Of a stretch of 64,000 bases of DNA, positions 43,398 to 51,850 are shown one piece after another. Every line of letters begins with the position of its first letter. The first letter of the stretch is position 1. The position numbers and the translations under genes were made by a program. The stretch spans positions 895,954-959,953 of the forward strand of contig NZ_FZNS01000001.1 of NCBI RefSeq assembly GCF_900188255.1, read 5' to 3'. This stretch comes from Hymenobacter mucosus (lineage in GTDB: Bacteria > Bacteroidota > Bacteroidia > Cytophagales > Hymenobacteraceae). The notes under the pieces were generated by a model, which made no database searches, was not told the origin of the DNA, and was given only the letters and a program-made list of their open reading frames with translations.

Positions 43398-43456
43398 GCA
43401 AAAGCTACCCTCCCAAACGAAACGCAAAACGCGCAGTTTGAGAGGGTAGCTTTAGC
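43398..43456. repeat. Long inverted repeat between convergent genes
   Basis: Arms 43398-43418 and 43436-43456 pair over 21 bases with two mismatches (one a G-U) and a 17-base loop. The left arm holds CTACCCTCCC, the same ten bases found in the loop of the hairpin at 22071-22151. It probably acts as a shared transcript end; there is only a short T-run. Confidence 0.75.
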
Positions 43457-43533
43457 ATATCATCCTCCTGCTAGCTAGAGCAAGAACCTCAGCCCTTGGC
43501 TTTACTTAGAGTTAGAGTGAGCTGACCTTGGCT

Positions 43534-45075
43534 TTAGATTTTCTCAGGCAGCAGCAGAGCATCTTCGAAGTTACCCAGAATAGCTTTCTCGCCCTCAGTT
43601 ACGGCCTCCACCAGCAGAGCCCCGCCCACAAAGGCACCCTTCCAGGATTCGCCCATGCCGCCGAACACCTCTTCCCGGTCGCCGCGGGAACGAAGCTTGT
43701 TGATTCCCATTTTAAAGGCGCGCACTTCCTTGGCCGTGCGCTGCGCCCACTTCTCATCGTCGGAAGCCAAGGCGCCCACTAGGGCTCCGTTTGAAATGTT
43801 CATCTCGCCTACCAGCTCCTCCACGCGGTCAACCAGCACAATGCTGTCGATGGGACCAAAGGGCTCCTTAAAGTACAGCTCGCTCTGGCGGGGCAGGTTG
43901 ACTAGGGCCCGCGGCGCACGGTAGGCCGAACGGTCCTGGCCGGGCAGGAACAGGCTGTCGTCAAGCTTGCCTTCGTAGATGGGCGTAGCGCCAGTTTTCA
44001 GCGCGTCGGCGTAGAGACGGTCTAAGTCTTCAGCCTGGGCTTTGTTGATAACGGGACCAAACGCCAGCTCTGGCAGCTTGTCGTCGGGGCTGTCTACCAG
44101 CGTGGGGTTGCCCACTTTCAGTCCTTTAATAGTATTCCAGTAGGTTTCTACGAACTGCGGGAACAGGCTCCGCTCTACTACAAAGCGCACATAGGCCGTG
44201 CAACGCTGCTTGCCGTAGTCGTAACCCTTCTTGAGCTGATCAGAAAGACCATCCCAATCAGAGAAATTCCAGATGCCGTAGGTATTCACGCCTTCCATTT
44301 CCAGCATGTAGCGCTTATGCTCCTGGCTTAGTGCATCGGCAATGTTGCGTCCGTTGTAGCGCCCGCCCACGAAGGAGAGGCAGTCTACCGCATCATGTTT
44401 CACCAGTACGTCGCTCAGTTCGCCCCCCGAGCCGCTAACCAGCGTTACGGGCAGGCCACAGCGGCGAGCAATAGCAAAAGCTAGGCTTAGAGAAATAAAG
44501 CCTCCATCGGTAGGCGTCTTGGCAATAACGGCGTTGCCGCACAAGGCCTGCACTAGCACCGCATGCAGCAGCACCGACATGGGATAGTTCCAGGAAGCAA
44601 TGTTGCTCACCAGGCCCAGGGGCTTGCGGTTGCCCAGCATGCTCTCAATGTTGTCTACGTACCATTGCACGCCATCAATAGCGCGGTCGATGTCGGTGAA
44701 ACCCAGCTTGTAGGTTTTGCCGATTTCCCAGATCAGCAGCTTGCCAATCAGCTCTACGTGGGGGCGCAGTTGGTCGAGGCAGTCTTGCACGCGGCGTTTG
44801 CGCTCATCCAAATCCGTAGCGGCCCAGGCCCCAGCCTCTTTCTTCGCCGACTCCACAGCACGCAGGGCTACTTCCCGGCTGAGCATGGGCAGCGAACCAA
44901 TTTCCGAGCCATCGACGGGCGAAATGAACGGGCGCGGCTTGCCGGGCTCTTGCCAGCGGCCTTCCAGCAGGTTCAGAAAACCTGTGCCGTCGGCAGTGAA
45001 TATTTCGGGAGTAACATTCTTGGTTTGTTGCAGCAAAAAGCTGAACTCCACCTGTGGTGAAACGATTTTAGGCAT
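43534..45075 (-). CDS. NAD(P)-dependent aldehyde dehydrogenase family protein
   Basis: A 513-residue aldehyde dehydrogenase. The catalytic Cys is in GKQRCTAYVRF (about residue 299), and the general-base Glu in MLEMEGVNTYG replaces the usual LELGGKNP context, so this is a divergent branch. The substrate-entry SNIASWNYPMSVLL segment is normal. It could oxidise an aldehyde from uronate or amino-acid catabolism; gene order (after fructose-bisphosphatase at the end of the pectin locus) is the only hint and is weak. Confidence 0.82.
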   Translation of the reverse strand: MPKIVSPQVEFSFLLQQTKNVTPEIFTADGTGFLNLLEGRWQEPGKPRPFISPVDGSEIGSLPMLSREVALRAVESAKKEAGAWAATDLDERKRRVQDCLDQLRPHVELIGKLLIWEIGKTYKLGFTDIDRAIDGVQWYVDNIESMLGNRKPLGLVSNIASWNYPMSVLLHAVLVQALCGNAVIAKTPTDGGFISLSLAFAIARRCGLPVTLVSGSGGELSDVLVKHDAVDCLSFVGGRYNGRNIADALSQEHKRYMLEMEGVNTYGIWNFSDWDGLSDQLKKGYDYGKQRCTAYVRFVVERSLFPQFVETYWNTIKGLKVGNPTLVDSPDDKLPELAFGPVINKAQAEDLDRLYADALKTGATPIYEGKLDDSLFLPGQDRSAYRAPRALVNLPRQSELYFKEPFGPIDSIVLVDRVEELVGEMNISNGALVGALASDDEKWAQRTAKEVRAFKMGINKLRSRGDREEVFGGMGESWKGAFVGGALLVEAVTEGEKAILGNFEDALLLPEKI

Positions 45076-45164
45076 GGCGAGGAGAGAAGCAGTCAGTTCT
45101 TAGTTTAGGAAATCCTGCTTCCTAAAGAGGATTATTTTGGATTTGTTTTGAACGCTGCCGCTAG

Positions 45165-46217
45165 TTACACCGCCGCCGTGGCTCCTGCAACTACCGGCTG
45201 CTCTTGCTCTACGGCGCCTACACTCTTGGTAAGCAGCAAGTTTACCATGCTGGAAGAACCTACAAACAACGGGGTGCGCTGGTGAAATTCTGTAGCCACA
45301 ATATCCAAGATGGGCCCATGCTCCGATTCGGCAGTGCCACCGGCCTGCTCAATTAGGAAGGCTAGCGGGAAGGCTTCGTACAGCACGCGCAGCTTGCCAC
45401 TAGGGTTTTTTGACGTGGGCGGGTACAAATAGATTCCTCCCGTGAGCAGGTTGCGGTGATAGTCTGCCACCAACGAGCCCACATAGCGGCCGCTTTGCCC
45501 CTGGCGCTTGCACTGCATCAGGTAGTCGCGCACGTATTGGGGGTAGTCGAACCAGTAGCCCTCGTTGCAGCTGAATACCGTACCAGAAGTAGGGATGCTA
45601 ATGCTGGGGTGAGAAAGAAAGAATTCGCCCAAGGAGTTTTCGTAGGTGAACCCGGCTACCCCGTGGCCAGTGGTGTACACTAGCATGGTGCTGGAGCCGT
45701 ACAGGATGTAGCCGGCCGCCACTTGGCGCCGCCCACCCTGCAAGAAATCCTCGCGCGTGGCGTCCTCTCCCACCGGCGACACCCGACGGTAGATGCTGAA
45801 AATGGTCCCGATGCTGATGTTGACATCAATATTAGAGGAGCCATCCAGCGGGTCAATAGCCACCACGTACTTGCCGTTGCAGTTACCGGTATGAATGATG
45901 TCGTCCTCTTCTTCGGATAGCACTGCGCACGCCTCACCGCCGTTGGTAAGAGCCCGAATGAAGCGGATGTTCGCTTCCACATCCAGCTTCTGCTGCGCCT
46001 CACCTTGCACATTCTGCTGGCCCATGGCCCCAATAATGCTGGTCAGGCCTGCCCGGTTTACTTCCCGGTTTACAATCTTGCCGGCCAACGCAATGTCGCG
46101 CAGCAACTGACTCAACTCACCAGTGGCAAACGGAAACTCGGCCTGTTTGCGCATAATGTAGCGTTCCAAGGTGGTTCCAACTGGCTGGGCTATAGCATTT
46201 TCCTTTGTAATACTCAT
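45165..46217 (-). CDS. fbp: Fructose-1,6-bisphosphatase, class I
   Basis: A 350-residue class I FBPase, the gluconeogenic step from fructose-1,6-bisphosphate to fructose-6-phosphate. The metal site [12 protein letters not shown] (about 115-126) and preceding EEED residues are intact. [20 protein letters not shown] and the GSSSMV end match the family. Its placement after the uronate genes makes sense, because growth on pectin yields pyruvate and triose phosphate and then needs gluconeogenesis. The start at 46217 (MSITKEN) removes a non-conserved upstream extension. Confidence 0.94.
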   Translation of the reverse strand: MSITKENAIAQPVGTTLERYIMRKQAEFPFATGELSQLLRDIALAGKIVNREVNRAGLTSIIGAMGQQNVQGEAQQKLDVEANIRFIRALTNGGEACAVLSEEEDDIIHTGNCNGKYVVAIDPLDGSSNIDVNISIGTIFSIYRRVSPVGEDATREDFLQGGRRQVAAGYILYGSSTMLVYTTGHGVAGFTYENSLGEFFLSHPSISIPTSGTVFSCNEGYWFDYPQYVRDYLMQCKRQGQSGRYVGSLVADYHRNLLTGGIYLYPPTSKNPSGKLRVLYEAFPLAFLIEQAGGTAESEHGPILDIVATEFHQRTPLFVGSSSMVNLLLTKSVGAVEQEQPVVAGATAAV

Positions 46218-46457
46218 GGCATGAACAGGATACGGTGAGGCCACCAGAATTGCGGCAGCATTCCGAGCGGGTAGTGGCCCCTAACTTCCACTTCCGCCCG
46301 AAAGCCGCCGCGTATTCTGTTGGATGAGCTGAATGATTTAGAAAGTAAGTCGTCGTTGAGGGCAGGAATGCACTGCCTGCGTTGGGCGTGCAGCACCCTT
46401 GGGTTTGCACAGGACCTCACTTCCTGAATTGGAAGCTACCAGTGTCCCGGCCTATAA

Positions 46458-46931
46458 TTAGCTTTTGACTTCGGGCTGTTTCTGGGACTGCCAGAGCACT
46501 ACCTGCCATCCCTTCTTGGGGTCCTTTATTTGCACTACCACGTATTTCAAATGGGCCAGATTGGGCGTGCCATCGGGCTTATTGGGCAGCGTGATGGTAA
46601 TTGTACCGTTCACCACGGCGGCCTTACCGTCGTTGTACGCACGCACGTTCAGGGTTTCCACGTCGATTTTATCGTACTGGCTTTTTCCGTCGCGGATGCT
46701 TTGGATATACTCCTGCTTGTTGTTTTGCTTGCCGTTGGAATGGGTGTACACCAAGTCGTCGGCAAAAACCTTTTCAAGAATGGTGTAATCCTTTTTCACC
46801 TGAGCCTCAAACCGTTGACGCTCCAATGCTTCTACCTGTTTGACAGCCGCAACATCATTTTTGGATTGGGCAAAGGCAAGGATAGGCAGGGCCAGCCACA
46901 GCAGGGCCAGCAACACATGGTTCTTTTTCAT
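46458..46931 (-). CDS. Exported NTF2-like (DUF4440) protein
   Basis: A 157-residue protein with a signal peptide (MKKNHVLLALLWLALPILAFAQ) and an NTF2-like domain (KKDYTILEKVFADDLVYTHSNGK, then DKIDVETLNVRAYNDG and a final YVVVQIKDPKKGWQVV strand). It starts 25 bases after the exuT-type stop, so it is probably co-transcribed with the uronate genes. A role in binding or processing sugar acids is possible but only inferred from position. Confidence 0.8.
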   Translation of the reverse strand: MKKNHVLLALLWLALPILAFAQSKNDVAAVKQVEALERQRFEAQVKKDYTILEKVFADDLVYTHSNGKQNNKQEYIQSIRDGKSQYDKIDVETLNVRAYNDGKAAVVNGTITITLPNKPDGTPNLAHLKYVVVQIKDPKKGWQVVLWQSQKQPEVKS

Positions 46932-46956
46932 AGCTCAGAAAGACGAAAGCAGGAGG

Positions 46957-48318
46957 TTATTCCGCGGCCGAGGTGGTACTATCTAGGTCAATTTGCTTCA
47001 TGCGGGGCGCCAGGAAGTGCATCAGCACCCAGGCCAGCAGGTAGGCCCCGCCGCAAATCCAGAACATGATGAAGTAAGCTTTGTCGAGTTGCCCGATGCT
47101 TTCGTAGTACACAAACATGCGCTTCTGCACCAAGGCCGAAAGCAGAATGCCTCCTAGTCCGCCGGCCATGCCGCCAATGCCCGTAACCGAAGCCACGGCC
47201 CGCTTCGGGAACATGTCCGATACGGTGGTGAAGATATTGGCGCTCCAAGCCTGGTGTGCCGCCGCCGCAATACCAATCACCAGCACGGCCAGCCACATAT
47301 TGATCTGCCCGAGCTGCTGGGCAAACACGATGGGGAACACGCAGAGAGCAATGAGGAGCATGCTGATTTTGCGAGCCTTGAATGCGGGCCAGCCATTCTT
47401 GATGAAGTTCATGGGAATCCAGCCGCCCCCAATGCTACCTATACTAGACAGCACGTACACCATGGCTACGGGTACGGCCACTTCGGTACCTTTCAAGCCG
47501 TACTGCTTATTGAGGAAGTCGGGCAACCAAAACAGGTAGAACCACCAGATGGGGTCGGTCAGGAACTTGCCAAGCACGAAGCCCCAGGTTTGGCGGAAAG
47601 TCAGCAGCTTGAACCACGACACCTTGGGTTTGGTCTCTATAGAGGCGGCCGCCAGATCATCTACGTCGCTGTGAATGTAGTCGAACTCAGCTTTAGTCAA
47701 TTTGGCGTGGCGTGCAGGCACCTCGTAGAGCATAAACCACAGCACCAGCCACACAAAGCCAAGCGCGCCCGTGATGACGAAGGCCCACTGCCAGCCGATT
47801 GTCTCGGCAATGAGGGGCACCGTCAGCGGGGCAATAATAGCGCCCACGTTGGACCCTGAGTTGAAAATACCCGTAGCCAAGGCGCGCTCCTTCTGCGGAA
47901 ACCACTCGGCGGTGGTTTTGATGGCCGCCGGGAAGTTGCCGGCTTCCGTTACGCCCAAAAAGGCACGGGCAACGCTAAAGCCCAGGGTACTACTCACAAA
48001 GGCATGCCCAATGGCCGACAGGCTCCACAGGAAGGTAGATACGGCATACCCCATCTTGGTACCAAGCTTGTCGATTACGCGGCCTACCCCAAGCATACCC
48101 AAGGAATAGGCTAGCTTAAAGGCAATTTCAATGTTGGCGTAGTCGCCGGCATTCCAGCGAAACTCGGTTTCCAGGTAAGGCTTAAGCAGGGATATAACAG
48201 CCCGGTCGAGGTAGTTTACCGTGGTGGCAAAGAACACCAAGGAACAGATGGTCCAGCGGTATTTGCCAATGCTAGTGGCCGTGGGAGTGGCCGCAACAGC
48301 GGGTGGGGATTGTATCAT
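46957..48318 (-). CDS. exuT: MFS hexuronate transporter, ExuT-like
   Basis: A 453-residue major facilitator of the anion:cation symporter family. TM1 is followed by TTVNYLDRAVISLLKPYLE, which matches the ExuT/GudP/DgoT pattern (NY.DR), and the ACS signature GVTEAGNFPAAIKTTAEWFPQKERALATGIFNSG is present near 130-165. It most likely brings galacturonate or glucuronate into the cytoplasm. The start at 48318 is chosen because the upstream extension is not conserved. It follows eda and precedes the NTF2-like gene. Confidence 0.88.
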   Translation of the reverse strand: MIQSPPAVAATPTATSIGKYRWTICSLVFFATTVNYLDRAVISLLKPYLETEFRWNAGDYANIEIAFKLAYSLGMLGVGRVIDKLGTKMGYAVSTFLWSLSAIGHAFVSSTLGFSVARAFLGVTEAGNFPAAIKTTAEWFPQKERALATGIFNSGSNVGAIIAPLTVPLIAETIGWQWAFVITGALGFVWLVLWFMLYEVPARHAKLTKAEFDYIHSDVDDLAAASIETKPKVSWFKLLTFRQTWGFVLGKFLTDPIWWFYLFWLPDFLNKQYGLKGTEVAVPVAMVYVLSSIGSIGGGWIPMNFIKNGWPAFKARKISMLLIALCVFPIVFAQQLGQINMWLAVLVIGIAAAAHQAWSANIFTTVSDMFPKRAVASVTGIGGMAGGLGGILLSALVQKRMFVYYESIGQLDKAYFIMFWICGGAYLLAWVLMHFLAPRMKQIDLDSTTSAAE

Positions 48319-48391
48319 CGAATTCAGGAAAATTCGGTGGGAGATACTATGAAAAGGCAACGGTCATCGCCCAAGCAGCAGAGTGGGGTTC

Positions 48392-49048
48392 CTACTTTTT
48401 AAGCGTGCCTACAAAGGCGAGCAGGCTGGCAATTTGCTGGCGCAGCGCCTCAGTATCGTCGGCATTCTTGAATAGCTGGGAGCCCATCCCAACCACGTTG
48501 ATGCCGGCCTGAAACCACTCGCGCAAGCTTTCTTCCGTGGGCTCTACTCCACCCGTTACCATAAGTGGCACGGTAGGCATAGGGCCGCGCAGGCTTTTGA
48601 TGAAGCCCGGCCCAACTACATTGCCCGGAAATATCTTCACAATGGCCGCTCCTAGTTGGGTAGCCCGGTATACTTCTGCCACCGTCATGGTGCCGGGCAG
48701 CCAAGGCGTGCCATGCTGTCGGCATACCTCCGCTACCTCTTCCGTTAAGCACGGCTGTACCACAAAGGCCGCACCGGCCTGAATAAACCGCTCCGCATCG
48801 GCGGCGGTGTAAATAGTGCCAATGCCGAGGAGCATGTCCGGGCAGTTTTCGTGCGCAAAGGCTACTAGCTCGGTAAACACGTCAAAAGCATTGGCGCCAC
48901 GGTTTGTAAACTCGAAGACGCGTAGTCCGCCCGCGTAGCAGGTTTCCAAGATACGCTTGGCGTAAGCGGCATCGGCATGATAGAACACCGGTACTACGGG
49001 GTAGCGCAGCACGGTTTCCAGGGCGTCGGCAGATAAAATTCGGGACAT
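48392..49048 (-). CDS. eda: KDPG (2-keto-3-deoxy-6-phosphogluconate) aldolase
   Basis: A 218-residue class I aldolase that splits KDPG into pyruvate and glyceraldehyde-3-phosphate, the last step of uronate breakdown. The Schiff-base lysine is Lys138 in AIVKIFPGN, and the conserved acid is Glu46 in VFEFTNRG. LGIGTI and the GGVEP phosphate-binding loop are also intact. The start at 49048 (MSRILS) is preferred over the longer frame. It lies 55 bases after kdgK. Confidence 0.93.
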   Translation of the reverse strand: MSRILSADALETVLRYPVVPVFYHADAAYAKRILETCYAGGLRVFEFTNRGANAFDVFTELVAFAHENCPDMLLGIGTIYTAADAERFIQAGAAFVVQPCLTEEVAEVCRQHGTPWLPGTMTVAEVYRATQLGAAIVKIFPGNVVGPGFIKSLRGPMPTVPLMVTGGVEPTEESLREWFQAGINVVGMGSQLFKNADDTEALRQQIASLLAFVGTLKK

Positions 49049-49103
49049 GGAAGGAAGATAGAACCCAAGGGCGCAGCCCCCAGGCAATGGAGTTCAGAGT
49101 GAG

Positions 49104-50114
49104 TTAGCGCAGCAAACGGCCGGTCGTGTTGCCCGCCATGATGTGCTCGACTTCGGCCGCTGTCACTAAGTTGATGTCGCCGGAAATGGTGTGCTTGAGG
49201 GCGGAAGCGGCCGTAGCGAAGGTAAGAGCCTCCGTAACGGTAGAATAGGTCAGTTGTCCGTAGATAAAGCCCGAAATGAAGGAGTCGCCTCCACCAATGC
49301 GGTCTACCACAGGGTTGATGTCAAAGTCCTCCGTTTCGTAATAGTCGCCTTCCACGTATGCCAGGCCGCGAATTCGCTCATGCGAAGCGCTTTGGGTGTT
49401 GCGGCGGGTAGCAATTACCTGCTTGATCTGGGGAAAACGCTGCACTAGTTGCTGGCTCATCGACACGAAGCTGTTTTCGGCGCCGGCTTCGGCTTTGATG
49501 CCAAACAAGTCCTCGGCATCGCCTTCGGTGCACACTACCATGTCGCAGCCGGCTACTAGCTCAGGCATCACGTCTTGGGCACGCTGCCCATACTGCCACA
49601 GGTTGCGGCGGTAGTTCACGTCGGCCGACACGGTGAGCCCCAGGCGGCGAGCGGCGGCAATGGCCTCTTTAGTAGCCTGCGCGGCCGTAGCCGAAATGGC
49701 GGGCGTGATGCCCGTCCAGTGCAGCCACTGGGCATTTCCTAGAATCTTGTCCCAATCAAACCACTCGGGTTGCAGGTTGGCAAAGGCAGAATCGTACCGG
49801 TCGTAAACGATGCGGCTCGCGCGCAACGACGCGCCTACTTCTAGGAAGTAGAGCCCCAGGCGCTGGCCTTGAAATACGCAGTGCTGCATATCCACGCCGT
49901 GGTGCTGAAAATGCTGCGCCGCTGCGTGCCCTACGGCATTATCAGGAAAGCAGCCGGCGTGGGCAGCCGGCATGCCTAAGTACGCTAGTGCCGCAGCCAC
50001 GTTAGCATCCCCGCCACCGTAGGTAATATCCAACGAGTGTGCCTGCGACAACCGCAAATTTTGCGGCGGGGAAAGCCGCATCATGATTTCACCAAAGGTG
50101 ACAACTTGCTTCAT
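49104..50114 (-). CDS. kdgK: 2-keto-3-deoxygluconate kinase (PfkB family)
   Basis: A 336-residue ribokinase-fold sugar kinase. It has the N-terminal glycine motif TYGGGDANVAAALAYLG and the C-terminal catalytic motif DRIGGGDSFISGFIYG, with the Asp base. Position between glucuronate isomerase and KDPG aldolase strongly indicates that it phosphorylates 2-keto-3-deoxygluconate to KDPG. The sequence alone would only say PfkB-type kinase. Confidence 0.92.
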   Translation of the reverse strand: MKQVVTFGEIMMRLSPPQNLRLSQAHSLDITYGGGDANVAAALAYLGMPAAHAGCFPDNAVGHAAAQHFQHHGVDMQHCVFQGQRLGLYFLEVGASLRASRIVYDRYDSAFANLQPEWFDWDKILGNAQWLHWTGITPAISATAAQATKEAIAAARRLGLTVSADVNYRRNLWQYGQRAQDVMPELVAGCDMVVCTEGDAEDLFGIKAEAGAENSFVSMSQQLVQRFPQIKQVIATRRNTQSASHERIRGLAYVEGDYYETEDFDINPVVDRIGGGDSFISGFIYGQLTYSTVTEALTFATAASALKHTISGDINLVTAAEVEHIMAGNTTGRLLR

Positions 50115-50189
50115 GGAGGAAGGAGAGAATCGTGTTGACCATTCTGCAGCGGCTGGCGCCCCCGAACGGTCTACCAGGAACGAGCGGGG

Positions 50190-51626
50190 CTATACTACCG
50201 CAGTTTCAATGGGCGCCGCCACGGTAGCGAAACCGAAGTACTCTTTGGCGTTGCCGTAGCAGATGTTCTGCACAATACCACCGAGCAGTTCCAGGTCTTC
50301 GGGCAGCTCGCCGTTTTCCACGTCGTTGCCGAAGAGGTTGCACAGCACGCGACGGAAGTACTCATGGCGCGGGTACGAGAGGAAGGAGCGCGAGTCGGTG
50401 AGCATGCCTACAAAGCGGCTTAGCAGGCCCATATTCGAGAGGGCGTTGATCTGCTTTTCCATGCCATCCTTCTGGTCCAGGAACCACCAGCCCGAGCCGA
50501 ACTGCACCTTGCCTGCTACTGAGCCGTCGTTGAAGTTGCCAATCATGGTGGCAATCAGCTCATTATCGGCCGGATTCAGATTATAGATAATGGTTTTGGC
50601 TAGCTTATCCTGCTCATCGAGGCGGTTGAGGAAGGAAGAAAGAGCACGCCCCTGGGCGAAGTCACCAATAGAATCCCAGCCCGTATCGGGGCCGAGCTGG
50701 CGCAGCATGCGAGCGTTATTGTTGCGCAGTGCCCCCAGGTGAAACTGCTGGGTCCAGCCTTTCTCCCAGTCCATCTCCGCCAGCAAGACCAGCATGGCCG
50801 ATTTGAACTGCAGTATTTCCTGCTCGCTCAGCGCCTGCCCACCCCGCACGCGGGAGAAGATCGTGCTGATTTCGGCCTCAGTGTACGCAGCCGCGTAGAT
50901 TTGCTCTAACCCGTGGTCGGAAAGACGGCACCCAAGGGTAGCGAAAAAGTCGTGGCGCTGGCGCAGGGCGGCTTCCAAGTCGGCGAAGGTGCGAATGTCT
51001 ACCCCCGCTGCTTGCCCCAACTTGTCGAGGTAAGCGTTGTAGCTGGCAGCATCCTCAGGGGCCATTGCCTTATCGGGGCGGAAGGTAGGCAGCACTTGCA
51101 CCTCAAAGTCGGTTTCCTGGAGGGCACGGTGGTACTCCAAAGAATCGGCGGGGTCGTCGGTAGTGCATAGGGTTTCCACGTTCATCTTGCGCAGCAGGTT
51201 CTGCACGGAGTACTCGGGCGTACGCAGCAGCGCGTTACACTGGTCGTAGATGCGGCGGGCGCTGTCTTTGTTCAGTAGCTCCGTGATGCCGAAGTAGCGC
51301 TGCAATTCCAGGTGGGTCCAGTGGTACAAAGGATTGCGCACCGTCTGTGGCACCGTTTCGGCCCACTTCTCAAACTTTTCCCAATCGGAGGCATCCCCGG
51401 TGATGTAACGCTCTGGTACGCCATTGGTGCGCATAGCCCGCCACTTATAATGGTCGCCGTAGAGCCACACCTGCGTGATAGTATCAAACTGCTTGTCTTG
51501 CGCAATTTGGTCGGGCAGCAGGTGGTTGTGGTAGTCGATGATGGGCATCTGCTTGGCATACTCGTGGTAGAGTGTGCTGGCCGTGGCCGTTTGCAGCAGG
51601 AAGTCGTGGTTGAGGAATGGCTTCAT
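50190..51626 (-). CDS. uxaC: Glucuronate/galacturonate isomerase
   Basis: A 478-residue uronate isomerase, an amidohydrolase-superfamily member that converts D-galacturonate to tagaturonate and D-glucuronate to fructuronate. Family blocks are MPIIDYHNHLLPDQIA (HxH metal motif near residue 35), TTDDPADSLEYH, and the late SRSFLSYPRHEYFRRVLCN segment. Length matches UxaC. ATG 51626 is used instead of a TTG two codons upstream. It is preceded by a 224-base gap after uxaA, so it may start a second transcript. Confidence 0.96.
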   Translation of the reverse strand: MKPFLNHDFLLQTATASTLYHEYAKQMPIIDYHNHLLPDQIAQDKQFDTITQVWLYGDHYKWRAMRTNGVPERYITGDASDWEKFEKWAETVPQTVRNPLYHWTHLELQRYFGITELLNKDSARRIYDQCNALLRTPEYSVQNLLRKMNVETLCTTDDPADSLEYHRALQETDFEVQVLPTFRPDKAMAPEDAASYNAYLDKLGQAAGVDIRTFADLEAALRQRHDFFATLGCRLSDHGLEQIYAAAYTEAEISTIFSRVRGGQALSEQEILQFKSAMLVLLAEMDWEKGWTQQFHLGALRNNNARMLRQLGPDTGWDSIGDFAQGRALSSFLNRLDEQDKLAKTIIYNLNPADNELIATMIGNFNDGSVAGKVQFGSGWWFLDQKDGMEKQINALSNMGLLSRFVGMLTDSRSFLSYPRHEYFRRVLCNLFGNDVENGELPEDLELLGGIVQNICYGNAKEYFGFATVAAPIETAVV

Positions 51627-51850
51627 GGTCAACTAAGATGGTTGGGTAGCCCTCAGAAGCGGGTATGGGTAGTGAGTAAAGGTATCCAGATGCGGGCAGC
51701 TTCTGACCAGTTTAGAACCGTATTCCCTTGGTTTTTTAACGGAAACGATTACGGTAGGTGCGCCGCCGGAAGGCAGTGGTTTAAGGCGCTTACTAAAGCG
51801 AGCGACAGGCTAGTTTTGGCAAGCGCCCCAAACAAGGTGAAAGCTGGGTA
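51627..51850. promoter_or_regulatory. Possible second promoter region of the uronate locus
   Basis: A 224-base gap, the second largest between co-directional genes in the locus. GGAAACGATTAC at 51741-51752 is a weak palindrome (four of six pairs) with the central CG typical of LacI-family operators. A promoter here would drive uxaC-kdgK-eda-exuT separately. Confidence 0.35.
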
